This document shows, in pieces, positions 8,791-17,383 of a stretch of DNA of 64,000 nucleotides. The notes under the pieces were generated by a model that saw nothing but the letters and a program-made list of their open reading frames with translations, ran no database searches and was not told the DNA's origin. Numbering within the stretch: position 1 is the first letter of the stretch; the number at the start of each line of letters is the position of its first letter. A program made the translations under genes and the position numbers. The DNA is from Candidatus Nitrososphaera evergladensis SR1 (GTDB lineage: Archaea > Thermoproteota > Nitrososphaeria > Nitrososphaerales > Nitrososphaeraceae). The stretch is taken from contig NZ_CP007174.1 in NCBI RefSeq assembly GCF_000730285.1, positions 1,116,001-1,180,000 on the forward strand, in the 5' to 3' direction.

Positions 8791-9583
8791 GCTGCCTCAT
8801 GCCCTTCTTGTTGAGGCGCAGAAAACGCACGTCGTGCGGGTACCGTGCAATCCTTACCTCCTGCCCCGCTTTTATGATGTGGTTTTCCTGCCCGTCAATA
8901 ACGAGGTGCGACTTGTGGCTGCTCTTTACCACTATCTCCTCTATTGGTATGACAAGCTGCGGCATCTTGTTCACCGGCGCAATGGGACTCAGGATAAGGC
9001 AGCTCATGCCTTCGTGCAGGACCGGCCCGCCGATTGAAAGGTTGTGACCTGTCGAGCCTGTGGGCGTCGAAATGACGATGCCGTCCATCCTGTGGCTCTT
9101 TTCGTCCCCCATCAGCTTTATCGAGATGGTGGGCGTGCGGGAAAGGTCCGCCCTTGTTATCAGTATCTCGTTGAGCGCCGGCGAAAACGCCGTCTTGCCC
9201 AAAAACGCCTGTATCCTTATCCTTGAATCGTAAAAGCCCTTGCCGTCAAGTATGTCGTTTATGGCGCTCTGCATGTTGTCCGTGTCGACTTCGGAGAGTA
9301 TGCCTCTGTGGCCTCCGACGTTTATTGAAAGCAGTGGCAAGTCGCCGGGTATCGTGCGAAACGCCTTCAGGGTTGTGCCGTCACCGCCTATTGCAAAAAC
9401 AAGGTCCGCCTTGCCTTTTACGTCGTCTGGTTCAATGGTGTCGATGCCGTTTATCCTGAGCGGGGAAATCGCATATGCCAAGATGCCCTTTGAATCAAGC
9501 ATCTTGGCTATCTTTGCAGCAGCCGCCTTGGCTTCGGCGTTTTTCCTCTTTGTTATTATGGCCACGGCGCGGACCTTTTCCAT
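8771..9583 (-). CDS. nadK: NAD kinase
   Basis: ATP- or polyphosphate-dependent NAD kinase that makes NADP. The 270 residues have the diagnostic GGDGTTLKAFR, the NE motif (ALNEILI) and the glycine-rich segment TPTGSTGHNLSIGGPVLHEG. Length is typical. Divergent from the sulfurtransferase at 9693 and followed with overlap by nob1. Confidence 0.94.
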   Translation of the reverse strand: MEKVRAVAIITKRKNAEAKAAAAKIAKMLDSKGILAYAISPLRINGIDTIEPDDVKGKADLVFAIGGDGTTLKAFRTIPGDLPLLSINVGGHRGILSEVDTDNMQSAINDILDGKGFYDSRIRIQAFLGKTAFSPALNEILITRADLSRTPTISIKLMGDEKSHRMDGIVISTPTGSTGHNLSIGGPVLHEGMSCLILSPIAPVNKMPQLVIPIEEIVVKSSHKSHLVIDGQENHIIKAGQEVRIARYPHDVRFLRLNKKGMRQLAKLGF

Positions 9584-9661
9584 CTTCTCTGCTTCTATTG
9601 CTATTCTGGCGTCTTAAAATGCGTTTTGCGCATAATCAGCATAGCTACGTACCTTCCAAAG

Positions 9662-9669
9662 ATTTTAAG
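9662..9669 (+). promoter_or_regulatory. TATA box of the second sulfurtransferase
   Basis: ATTTTAAG is centred 27 bp before the ATG at 9693, which predicts a leaderless transcript beginning at or next to the start codon. Confidence 0.6.
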
Positions 9670-9692
9670 TACGTCTGCAAGACATCTCCCCT

Positions 9693-10544
9693 ATGGCAAG
9701 TTACTCTCATCCAGAGGTTCTCACCGAGACCGACTGGGTTGCAAGCAACCTGAACAACAAGAACATCAAGATACTTGAAGTCGACTATGACCCGGAAAAC
9801 GCCTACAGGCAGGGTCACGTGCCGGGAGCCCACCTTGTTTGGTGGAAGCGCGACATCAACGACCCCGTCAGGCGCGACATCATAAGCAAGCAGCAGTTTG
9901 AAGCGTTGATGAGCAAGGTCGGCGCAACTTCTGACACGGAACTTGTGCTGTACGGCGATTTTAACAACTGGTTTGCGGCATTTGCGTTCTGGGTGTTCCA
10001 GTACTATGGCCACAAAAAGATCAAGATAATGAACGGTGGCAGGAAAAAATGGGAGCTTGAAAAGCGCGAGTACGCAAAGGACGAGCCGTCAGTCACTCCA
10101 AGCAAGTACGTCGCAAACCCTGCCGACGAGGGAGTGCGCGCCTTCATGCCCGACGTCAGGAGAGCGCTGGAAAGGGCTCAGGAAATAGTCCTTGTAGACG
10201 TCAGGTCGCCAAAAGAGTTTACAGGCGAGATAACTGCGCCGCCGGAATACCCGATGGAGCACGCCCAGCGCGGAGGGCACATCCCCGGCGCAAAGAACAT
10301 CCCGTGGGCGCAGGCGGTCAAGGACGCAGACGGCACCTTCAAGAGCGCAGAAGAGCTAAAGGCGCTGTACGAGGGCAAGGGCGTGACGCCGGACAAGGAG
10401 GTGGTGTGCTACTGCAGGATAGGCGAGCGCTCGTCCCACAGCTGGTTCGTGCTGAAATACCTGCTTGGCTACCCGTCTGTCCGCAACTACGACGGCTCGT
10501 GGACTGAATGGGGCAACATGATAGGCAATCCGATAGAGAAATAA
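9693..10544 (+). CDS. Tandem-rhodanese sulfurtransferase
   Basis: Paralogue of the protein at 7524, 283 residues. Again the N-terminal rhodanese domain (YRQGHVPGAHLVWWKRDIND) is inactive and the C-terminal domain carries the active Cys in VVCYCRIGERSSHSWF; the loop CRIGERS matches thiosulfate:cyanide sulfurtransferases better than mercaptopyruvate enzymes (CGTGVTA), by family knowledge. It has its own promoter. Two such enzymes within 2.3 kb suggest duplication. Confidence 0.9.
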   Translation: MASYSHPEVLTETDWVASNLNNKNIKILEVDYDPENAYRQGHVPGAHLVWWKRDINDPVRRDIISKQQFEALMSKVGATSDTELVLYGDFNNWFAAFAFWVFQYYGHKKIKIMNGGRKKWELEKREYAKDEPSVTPSKYVANPADEGVRAFMPDVRRALERAQEIVLVDVRSPKEFTGEITAPPEYPMEHAQRGGHIPGAKNIPWAQAVKDADGTFKSAEELKALYEGKGVTPDKEVVCYCRIGERSSHSWFVLKYLLGYPSVRNYDGSWTEWGNMIGNPIEK

Positions 10545-10576
10545 GCCCTTTCCTTCTTTCTTTTTCTTGTTAAGGC

Positions 10577-10894
10577 ATGCAGCAGATAGACCCTTCTGAC
10601 ACGGTAAAGCGAGGACGTTTTTACTTTATCTACGACAGGCCGCCGCATTTCGTGATGGAGGACAAGACCAAGAGGGGCCTTGAAGTGCGCGAGCACACCT
10701 TGGACGAAAAGTACGGGGTTGAGGCCGACCGTGGCATGATATACGACATGGACGGAATAGGTCACAAGGTCGGGATTCGCTGGTACTTTCCAAAATCGCA
10801 GCATGCGCTTGAGCAGGTCGTCGCAAAGGCGGAGGAAATGGAAAAGCGCTACCTGGCGATCCGGGAGATGACCTGCCCGGACGACGAAGATTAG
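10577..10894 (+). CDS. Conserved-looking hypothetical protein
   Basis: A 105-residue acidic, soluble protein with no signal peptide or membrane segment. It has an alternating beta-strand region (RGRFYFIYDRPPHFVMEDK) and a C-terminal helix (SQHALEQVVAKAEEMEKRYLAI), ending in an acidic tail. I do not recognise a family. It stands 32 bp after the sulfurtransferase in the same direction and may share its transcript. Confidence 0.7.
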   Translation: MQQIDPSDTVKRGRFYFIYDRPPHFVMEDKTKRGLEVREHTLDEKYGVEADRGMIYDMDGIGHKVGIRWYFPKSQHALEQVVAKAEEMEKRYLAIREMTCPDDED

Positions 10895-10960
10895 GCTATA
10901 AGAAGAAAAAACGAAATACTTTTAGACCATATAAAGGCCTAGGTACCACGAACAATCACA

Positions 10961-11971
10961 ATGTCTGCTCTGCTCAAGGATCGAGTATGGACTATGCTGT
11001 CAGAGACTGCCAAGAGGGGTGTCTACCCGCTCCATGGCAGCAAGCTTGGTATCTACAGGATTCCAGTCGAGATAACCGACAAGGCCGACATAGCCAGCAT
11101 CCAGAACGACCTGCGCCCTGCAGGCTTTACCATGCAGACCCACGCGGACAGGATCTACGTCACCTACAAGTGGACAGAGAAGGGCGTCGACCCCGTGACC
11201 GGCGAAGATCTTTCGGCAGACCTTAACATTACGGTTGAAATTGTAACGGGCGAGGTAGTTGACCTCATTTACCAGATAAGGCAGATAGAGTACTTTGGCG
11301 ACCCGTACTGGATAAAGAACTACCGCGCCACTGCAGACAAGAACGCCAAGATGGTGATTGACACTATAATCCGCAATACCAAGATAGGCGACAAGATGAT
11401 AGCCCAGTACCAAAAGGCCGAAAAGCTGACGCTAGAGCAGGCGATAAAGAAACTTGAAGAGCTCACCCCGCTTGCCAAGAACCCCAAGGCAAGAAGCGCC
11501 ACCGCGCCTCCTCCGCCAACAGCAGCTTCGGCGGCACCCAAGCCTGCGGCAACTCCTGCAATGGCCGCGCCACAGGCGCCTGCTGCAGGCGGTAGTGGCG
11601 ATACCACGGTATCGCTTGCAGGCACTGGCACCAATTATTCAAAGGTGGAAGGGCCCATCGACGTCAAGTTCAAGGAAAAGAGGCAGCAGGTCGGCAAGTT
11701 CCAGGGTATAGCCGTCTGGGGCCCACTCGACGCCCCCGGACAACTGGGAATATGGGGCACAAACGTCTGCGTCGACTTTGACATATGCGTAGCTGACGGC
11801 GCCTGCATCGAGGCCTGCCCAGTAAACGTGTACGAGTGGCTTGAAACGCCGGGGCATCCGGCTTCTGAGAAGAAGGCCTTTATGGCACGAGAAAAAGACT
11901 GCATATTCTGCCTTGCCTGCGAGAACGTGTGCCCTCCGCAGGCGATAAAGATATTCCAAAAGAGTGGCTGA
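10961..11971 (+). CDS. Zinc-ferredoxin-like protein with long N-terminal domain
   Basis: Electron carrier of 336 residues in three parts. An unrecognised N-terminal alpha/beta domain (1-175) leads through an Ala/Pro linker (about 180-215) to a ferredoxin domain. The ferredoxin part matches the archaeal Zn-containing 7Fe type: [19 protein letters not shown], then [11 protein letters not shown], then [16 protein letters not shown]. The histidines that hold Zn in the Sulfolobus-type protein do not appear in the preceding strand ([16 protein letters not shown]), so the zinc site is probably lost (family comparison from memory). TATA box CATATAAAGG at 10929-10937 predicts a leaderless mRNA. Confidence 0.85.
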   Translation: MSALLKDRVWTMLSETAKRGVYPLHGSKLGIYRIPVEITDKADIASIQNDLRPAGFTMQTHADRIYVTYKWTEKGVDPVTGEDLSADLNITVEIVTGEVVDLIYQIRQIEYFGDPYWIKNYRATADKNAKMVIDTIIRNTKIGDKMIAQYQKAEKLTLEQAIKKLEELTPLAKNPKARSATAPPPPTAASAAPKPAATPAMAAPQAPAAGGSGDTTVSLAGTGTNYSKVEGPIDVKFKEKRQQVGKFQGIAVWGPLDAPGQLGIWGTNVCVDFDICVADGACIEACPVNVYEWLETPGHPASEKKAFMAREKDCIFCLACENVCPPQAIKIFQKSG

Positions 11972-12035
11972 TACTAGAAGCTTCTCCGAGTAGCTATAAA
12001 TACTAAATACAGCATAAGGAGGTCTAGTCCAAGAT

Positions 12036-14108
12036 ATGGTGATGTATGGCCCAGGTTCTTTTCTGTACGTCATCTTTCTTGTCATCACCTGGGTGACGAT
12101 GTTTTACTCCCTGAACTTTTACTACCTTGCAATCCAGTCGCGCCACAATGAAAGCCACGAAAGGCGCAAGCGCCAGGTGCCCGAGCTTCCGGCGACTCTG
12201 CTTCCAACTGTCACAATACAGCTGCCGCTGTACAACGAAAAGTACGTTGCAAGGCGCCTGATAGACGCCGTGTGCAAGATGGACTATCCAAAGAACAAGA
12301 TGCAGATACAGGTGCTTGACGACTCTGACGACGACACTGTCGACCTGATACGCTCCATCGTCGATGAATACCGCTTCAAGGGCTTTGACATAGTGCACGT
12401 CCGCAGGGGAGACAGGTCCGGCTACAAGGCCGGCGCACTCAAGGCCGGCATGAAGACTGCCAAGGGCGAGTTTATCGCGATATTTGACGCCGATTTCATC
12501 CCGCCCTCGTCGTTCCTGAAGCACCTATTGCGCTACTTTTCAGACCCCAAGATGGGCTTTGTGCAGTGCAAGTGGGGACACGTAAACGAGGACTACTCCT
12601 CCATGACGCAGGCGCAGGCAGTGTCGCTTGACCTGCACTTTCTGGTGGAGCAAAAGGCCAAGAGCCTCAGCAGGATATTTCTGAACTTTAACGGCACCGC
12701 CGGCATCTGGAGGACGTCGTGCATCAACGACGCAGGCGGCTGGCAGACGACCACGCTTGTGGAAGACATGGACCTGAGCTACCGTGCGCAGATGAAGGGC
12801 TGGAAGTGCATGTTCCTTGACGACTATGTCGTCAACGCTGAACTGCCGGTGCAGATGAACGCAGCCAAGAGGCAGCAGTTCCGGTGGGCCAAGGGCTCCA
12901 TTCAGGTCGCGCTAAAGCTCCTGACAGACGTAATCGCGCACAGAAAGGTGCCGGTAGAGTCAAAGGTCCAGTCGTTCATACACATGACCCGCCACGTCGC
13001 ACACCCGTTTTTCCTTGCGCAGTTTTTGATATTTCCGATGCTTCTTTCGATGGACTACAAGCTCTACGAGAGCAACTGGGCTCCGCTGTTCGTGCTTGCA
13101 ATGTACGCAGCCCTTGGCCCCGGAGGCTACCTGGTAGTGATAAACAAGGTGTGGAAGAAGGGCTGGAAGCACAAGGCCATGCAGTTCATGTTCCTGCACT
13201 TTTTTGGCGCCGGCATCTCTGTCAACAATTCAGTCGCGGTGTTTGACGCGCTGTTTGGCCGCAAGAGCGAGTTCCTGCGCACGCCCAAGTTTGGCATCGT
13301 CAAAAAGGGAGAAGAGTGGCGCAACAAAGAGTACGCGCTGCCGTTCACAAAGACCACCCTTCTGGAGATATTCTTTGCGCTGTACGGATGCATCTCGATA
13401 TTCGTGGCGATATTTTCAAACAACGCGCTCTTTACGCCGCTCATTGCGCTGCCTACCATAGGGTTCATCTACGTGGCGTACCTGAGCATCGCGCACTCGC
13501 AGCTTGGCAAAAGGAAAAAGAAGACAACAACAGCAACAATTGCAGCAGGACAAGCTCTTGCTCCCGTGCAAAACAGTGGCAGGACTCTGGGACAGCGCCT
13601 GCTACTGCCAAGCGTGCTTGCGTTTCTGATCCTTGGAGCCGGCGTCGCGTACTATGGCTACCACACGTCAATCTACCCACTGCAAGAAGCTTCGGGATTC
13701 CTTGCGCGGGCCCAGACCGCCCAGACCCCTCAGCAGCTGGCCGACTATGCAAGGCTTGCGCAAAAGTTCATCCCAGAAAGCGGCAATCCAGTCTGGCTCT
13801 TTCCTACATTCCGGACTGATTTTGAAATAATGCACATGCAGCTTGACAGCATGGTCGAGCGTTCCGAGATAATTTCGTCGCTGTCGACGCATGATGAGGG
13901 CTACAACGCCGCGCTCATCGACATGCATTCAACTGCGCTGGAAATGCAGGCAAGCCTGCACGAGGCAATCCCGTACATCTATGTCAGCCCGCAAAACATC
14001 GCCCTTGGCGCTGCGTGGATTGGAATCATACTGTCGGTGTTTGCGGCAATGAAGCGCGCAAGGACAAGGCACCAGAGAGCCGAGACAGCGTCGGCAGTGC
14101 AAACATGA
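12036..14108 (+). CDS. Membrane glycosyltransferase family 2 (cellulose-synthase-like)
   Basis: A processive-type GT2 enzyme of 690 residues. After one N-terminal membrane helix (about 8-30) comes the cytosolic GT-A domain with TIQLPLYNEKYVARRLIDAV, VLDDSDDDTVDLI, the DxD motif IFDADFIPP, VEDMDLSYRAQ and the processivity motif QQFRWAKGS. Several membrane helices follow (about 325-470, near 535 and near 655), with a roughly 90-residue loop before the last. It probably makes or exports a cell-surface polysaccharide; the sugar cannot be read from sequence. A clear Shine-Dalgarno AAGGAGGT (12016-12023) precedes the ATG, with a TATA-like element near 11996. Confidence 0.88.
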   Translation: MVMYGPGSFLYVIFLVITWVTMFYSLNFYYLAIQSRHNESHERRKRQVPELPATLLPTVTIQLPLYNEKYVARRLIDAVCKMDYPKNKMQIQVLDDSDDDTVDLIRSIVDEYRFKGFDIVHVRRGDRSGYKAGALKAGMKTAKGEFIAIFDADFIPPSSFLKHLLRYFSDPKMGFVQCKWGHVNEDYSSMTQAQAVSLDLHFLVEQKAKSLSRIFLNFNGTAGIWRTSCINDAGGWQTTTLVEDMDLSYRAQMKGWKCMFLDDYVVNAELPVQMNAAKRQQFRWAKGSIQVALKLLTDVIAHRKVPVESKVQSFIHMTRHVAHPFFLAQFLIFPMLLSMDYKLYESNWAPLFVLAMYAALGPGGYLVVINKVWKKGWKHKAMQFMFLHFFGAGISVNNSVAVFDALFGRKSEFLRTPKFGIVKKGEEWRNKEYALPFTKTTLLEIFFALYGCISIFVAIFSNNALFTPLIALPTIGFIYVAYLSIAHSQLGKRKKKTTTATIAAGQALAPVQNSGRTLGQRLLLPSVLAFLILGAGVAYYGYHTSIYPLQEASGFLARAQTAQTPQQLADYARLAQKFIPESGNPVWLFPTFRTDFEIMHMQLDSMVERSEIISSLSTHDEGYNAALIDMHSTALEMQASLHEAIPYIYVSPQNIALGAAWIGIILSVFAAMKRARTRHQRAETASAVQT

Positions 14109-14141
14109 GATAACTGCGAATTCTCTGGGGATATTGTTTCA

Positions 14142-14187
14142 TGCCCGGTTCATCTCTAAAAAGAGGTTTAGCGCGACAGCCTGGGCA
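14142..14187 (+). terminator. Hairpin plus T-run after the glycosyltransferase
   Basis: TGCCCGG and CCTGGGCA pair around a 30-base loop, followed by GATTTTTTAC. It lies 33 bp past the stop codon and probably ends that transcript. Confidence 0.45.
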
Positions 14188-14346
14188 GATTTTTTACGCG
14201 CGACATAAATTTACGCCATTGTCTTAATCTGGACGAGTCGGCCGCAAACTTTTGCGTGTAGTACAAAAGAATAAGGTTCATTCATCGCAATCGTAATTGC
14301 CAGTTGTACACACGTTCCTTTTAAGATATCATACCACACTTACAAC

Positions 14347-14529
14347 ATGTCAAAACCATTTCAAATTAGACCATTACCGCCTAAAAAGAATGTCATAGCG
14401 CAGTATTGCGCCGAATGCGAGGAAAAAGCTACGGCGGAAGCGTTATTTCGGGTTCGAGGCTTTGTTGTAGTTCACAGGTATTGCGACAAGTGTGCGGCAA
14501 CTGCAGAGTATGAAACTCCTCTGGCCTAG
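14347..14529 (+). CDS. Small two-CxxC protein
   Basis: A 60-residue protein with C-x2-C motifs (YCAECEEKA and YCDKCAATA) spaced like a zinc ribbon. No family is recognised; a small nucleic-acid-binding or redox role is only a guess. CCTTTTAAGATAT at about 14315-14327 is a plausible TATA box 25 bp before the ATG. A perfect terminator-like hairpin follows four bases after the stop codon, which supports this as a real single-gene transcript. Confidence 0.65.
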   Translation: MSKPFQIRPLPPKKNVIAQYCAECEEKATAEALFRVRGFVVVHRYCDKCAATAEYETPLA

Positions 14530-14532
14530 CCG

Positions 14533-14564
14533 CTTGGCAAATCCCGGCTTTTGCCAAGTTTTTT
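14533..14564 (+). terminator. Perfect 9-bp hairpin with T6 tract
   Basis: CTTGGCAAA (14533-14541) pairs exactly with TTTGCCAAG (14550-14558), followed by six T. It sits immediately after the stop codon of the small CxxC protein. Confidence 0.65.
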
Positions 14565-14646
14565 GACGGTCGTGTACAGTACAGCAACACAGAAACATTG
14601 GCGTCTCTTGAAAAACTCATTTTTATTATGGTTTAGAAGGTAATAT

Positions 14647-14885
14647 GCGACCGGTTGTGGCTGTTGTGTCATGTTTGGGACACTAACCGGTCGGTCTGAT
14701 TCCCTGCCCGTGTCATCGCCAAACCTTGGTGCGGGTAGGGGTTCTTTGTGGAAATAATCGCAGAGTACAAAAAAGATAATGGAACTGCTCATTGTTTGTC
14801 TATCGCCAAAAGTCAGAAGGAGCCGGCGGCCAATGGTTTTGCCCCGGCTCGCTTCTGACCTTGAACACGCGTGGCGCGTTTTCCC
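14647..14885 (+). ncRNA. Candidate structured non-coding RNA, about 240 nt
   Basis: A GC-rich island in AT-rich DNA with three strong hairpins in a row. Hairpin 1: GACCGGTT (14649-14656) with AACCGGTC (14685-14692), enclosing GTGTC/GACAC. Hairpin 2: CCCTGCCCG (14702-14710) with CGGGTAGGG (14732-14740), one G-U pair. Hairpin 3: GTCAGAAG plus GAGCCGG (14812-14826) with CCGGCTC plus CTTCTGAC (14844-14859), 15 pairs with one bulge. TTTATTAT at about 14621-14628 fits a TATA box 26 bp before the 5' end, and ACGCG/CGCGT followed by TTTTCCCC ends it. I see no RNase P, SRP, C/D-box or H/ACA signatures. The antisense open frame across it looks non-coding. Confidence 0.55.
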
Positions 14886-15264
14886 CAGGTTATGCATTAA
14901 TTTCATTTCAAATCTAGACTAAAACCGTTAGGTGTACATTGCACTGCAAATAACATGACAGATTTTAATTGCCGCCGCACAAATACTTTCTACTGTGGCT
15001 GATATTATTTGGTCAGATACCCACATCTGATGATGGTGTTTTTTTTCTTTTTAGGCTTGGATGCACCGCTTCATATGCTCTAGCATTTTGTCAAGTAAAC
15101 GATTTCTAATATTTTACCAAGATGTCTCGTTAATTAATATAATATCATCTTTCATGATCTATCATTATTTCTTATTATTTTTCATCAAGTTATTTGACTG
15201 TATTGTAGTTATCCTATAACTTGAAGCAATATTTAAAAGAATTTAATCCGAGAGAACTTGTGCA
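14886..15264. other. AT-rich intergenic stretch
   Basis: No gene found. It is strongly AT-rich with runs such as the T tract at about 15039-15050, and holds only the promoter of the next gene: ATATTTAAAAG near 15229 and the context GAGAACTTGTGCAATG at its start, which recurs almost unchanged at the paralogue (16500-16516). Confidence 0.5.
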
Positions 15265-15558
15265 ATGTCAAGTAATGCACGTAACGTAAAACCGAAAGTA
15301 CGCGAGAACAAAAAGTGGGGATCTATTGCAGCCGTGACCGCAATCATGGCGGCATTGGTCCTTGCGGCTGCGCCATCATTTCTTCAAAGTGCGTCAGCCA
15401 AGATAACCGAAGAGGATACCTCTTGTGAGAACAGGGGAGGCCATGAACCAGGTGGTCAGCAGCCTTCATGCGAGGGTGAGGGTCTGACGCAGAATACCGA
15501 GAACCAGAATCCTGCTGGACACGCTCCACCGGGACAAAATGACGATGACGACGACTAG
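15265..15558 (+). CDS. Small secreted or anchored protein, paralogue 1
   Basis: A 97-residue protein: a charged cytosolic start (KPKVRENKKWGS), one hydrophobic segment (IAAVTAIMAALVLAAAPSFL) ending in an Ala-x-Ala-like SASA, then a short polar exported part with two Cys (CENRGGHEPGGQQ and SCEGEG) and an Asp-rich end. It is a clear paralogue of the protein at 16514: the export segment is nearly identical and CENRGGHE, GQQ, NQNPAG and PPGQN are shared. The function is unknown. The two cysteines could form one disulfide outside the membrane. Confidence 0.75.
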   Translation: MSSNARNVKPKVRENKKWGSIAAVTAIMAALVLAAAPSFLQSASAKITEEDTSCENRGGHEPGGQQPSCEGEGLTQNTENQNPAGHAPPGQNDDDDD

Positions 15559-15585
15559 AGTGCCATCCTAGCAAAACCAACAAAA

Positions 15586-15637
15586 CGAGGTATGGTGGGC
15601 GTAGTATTGCATCGTCCATCGCACCTCGCTCCTTTTT
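15586..15637 (+). terminator. Long hairpin with T-rich tail
   Basis: CGAGGT (15586-15591) pairs with ACCTCG (15623-15628), extended inward by further imperfect pairs (ATGGTGGGCG with CGTCCATCGC), then CTCCTTTTTG. It ends the first small secreted-protein gene; the paralogue has an analogous hairpin at 16825. Confidence 0.6.
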
Positions 15638-15902
15638 GTTTTCCCTCTGAGTTTGGGTTACATCCAAGACCAAATAATTGATTTATAGTTCAGCGTTGGC
15701 GATATTCTTACTGTCGCTGCGTGATTGCATCTTGTGCTGACCCGCTGTGGGTTTCATGTTTGTGGCTGAATTGAGGCTCGCAGGTTGGCATCATCGTGAT
15801 GAGCAGCGACAGTAGATGTTCGTCGCTGGAAAAATAAAAGCGAAGGAGGTACATGCGTTAGTTATCTCACAGGATGACTTTTTCGGTTCTTTTGCGGATT
15901 TC

Positions 15903-16223
15903 TTAACCAAGCCCTAAAGTTGGTCGCACGTCAGGTCCCGGCTCCCCGCATACCTCGTCGGGGGTTAATGTTCTATTGGGTAAACCACCCTTGACACAAG
16001 TTATGGATGAAGCAGTATCGCCTTCTGAGGCTATACTTCTTGCTTCCGCCTCTTGTACTACATCAGCGCTGGCAAAGGTAGTAAGTTGCTCCTGAATAGC
16101 GCTTTGGTTTGAAAATGCGAAAAATGCTATTGACACCATTACTATCGTAATGATGAATGCTGGAACCAGTGCACGGTTGTACTTCTGTGCCACGGATTCA
16201 AAGAAAATCTTTCTTCTAATCAT
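15903..16223 (-). CDS. Small membrane-anchored protein of unknown function
   Basis: A 106-residue protein with a basic start (MIRRKIFFESVAQKYNRAL), one membrane helix (VPAFIITIVMVSIAFFAFS) and an exported tail of about 70 residues holding two Cys (ITCVKGG, EVCGEPG). A TATA-like ATATATGCATATT lies just before the ATG on this strand. Its exported tail is Glu/Ser/Thr-rich and, like its neighbours, contains two cysteines, but I see no shared sequence. It lies between the two secreted paralogues in opposite orientation. Confidence 0.6.
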   Translation of the reverse strand: MIRRKIFFESVAQKYNRALVPAFIITIVMVSIAFFAFSNQSAIQEQLTTFASADVVQEAEARSIASEGDTASSITCVKGGLPNRTLTPDEVCGEPGPDVRPTLGLG

Positions 16224-16513
16224 GCAGAAATATGCATATATTGCTTAATAAATTGGATCTGCTGCGAAAATCTAAAGTAAAAAACAATAATCAAAATAAT
16301 TCTTGTACAGGATGAATTGATTATTCAACCCATATTTTATGCAATAAGTGAGTTCTGAATATATGCTAGGCGATTGGTCTAGCGGGCAAAGTATTAGATT
16401 TCATTAACTAATAGTATTTATTATTATGTTTTGATAAATCATTTTACTGCTTTCCAATTATCTTCATAAATGACCAAATCTTTATAATCATTTGCCTTGA
16501 GGAGACTTGTGCA

Positions 16514-16792
16514 ATGACGGATAAGATTGCACGTGACAGGGAAGAGGCAAAACCAAGTGAGAACAAAAAGTGGGGTGCCATTGCAGCCGTGACAGCAATC
16601 ATGGCGGCATTGGTCCTTGCAGCTGCACCGACCTTTCTTCAAGGTGCATCCGCAGAAATAACTTCCCATTGTGAGAACAGGGGAGGACATGAAGCGCCCG
16701 GTCAGCAAGAGAATTGCCAAGGCCAAGGTCAGGATGAGAGCAACCAAAACCCCGCAGGAAAGGAGCCGCCTGGACAGAACAAAGATGACTAA
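16514..16792 (+). CDS. Small secreted or anchored protein, paralogue 2
   Basis: A 92-residue paralogue of the protein at 15265. ENKKWGAIAAVTAIMAALVL and the following AAAPTFLQGASAEI correspond nearly residue for residue; the exported part again has two Cys (HCENRGGHE, ENCQGQG) and ends NPAGKEPPGQNKDD. Upstream, CTTTATAATC (about 16480-16489) is a TATA box and the start context GAGACTTGTGCAATG nearly repeats that of the first copy. Coding and promoter sequence were therefore duplicated together; the 3' flanks differ except that both hold a hairpin. Confidence 0.75.
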   Translation: MTDKIARDREEAKPSENKKWGAIAAVTAIMAALVLAAAPTFLQGASAEITSHCENRGGHEAPGQQENCQGQGQDESNQNPAGKEPPGQNKDD

Positions 16793-16824
16793 GTAGTGTA
16801 TGTGTTGCTGAAACAACACTAGGG

Positions 16825-16877
16825 ATGAAGGCACAATATATTTTGGGCACTATTCGTTGCCTTCATTCGCCCCTTTT
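16825..16877 (+). terminator. Hairpin with T-rich tail
   Basis: ATGAAGGCA (16825-16833) pairs exactly with TGCCTTCAT (16858-16866), then TCGCCCCTTTTTG. It terminates the second small secreted-protein gene. Confidence 0.6.
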
Positions 16878-17383
16878 TGTTCTTCCATTTCTCTAAAAAA
16901 ACAAAACAGCAAGATGACAACTCGTTAATATAACAATTCTAATGAGCAAGCCCCACTGCCCGACTTGAAAAGTAACTCAGATGGACTTAGGCGATGCGAG
17001 CCAAAGTTCTTGGTCATTTGGGAGTTTTGCTCAGCGAGGCTTTAAGGCGCCGAGCTTTAAATTTTGTGCCTTATTCTCGTCGTGCTTGCAAAGGTGGGCA
17101 CCGCCAACCTTAAAGATAGTCCGACGGCATTTGCCACTAATTAAGGTTAGACACTCCAGTACTTTCCATACTTAAATTCGGAGCGCCGGAGTACTTGTCC
17201 GTTAAAATGGTCAGATACCCTAGTACTTTCATCATATGATACAGCAATAGTGATCATCATCCCACCTCAAATGCAGATAGAGCGAAATATTAACCGTTAT
17301 TCGTCACTTGTGTAATTTTATTTACCCAGAATGCAGCGAATTGTCGCTTTCGGATTTAAATAACAATTTTGAATTTCTACCTC
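16878..17383. other. Intergenic stretch without a recognisable gene
   Basis: I find no convincing coding frame. AGTACTTTC recurs in CCAGTACTTTCCAT (about 17156) and CCTAGTACTTTCATC (about 17219), and GGAGTACTTG near 17190 is similar. GGTCAGATACCC also occurs at 15011. TTTAAATAAC at about 17354-17363 is a good TATA box for the next gene, predicting a start at its ATG. Confidence 0.4.

Noticed and set aside
14526-14906. 126-codon minus-strand open frame
   Set aside because: It runs through a strong terminator hairpin and the GC-rich stem-loops, its composition is not protein-like, and it is explained better by the RNA structure.
16439-16834. 131-codon minus-strand open frame
   Set aside because: Antisense to the second small secreted protein, whose paralogue and signal peptide make it the real gene.
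16981-17175. 64-codon plus-strand open frame
   Set aside because: No promoter fits, composition is unlike neighbours, no motif.
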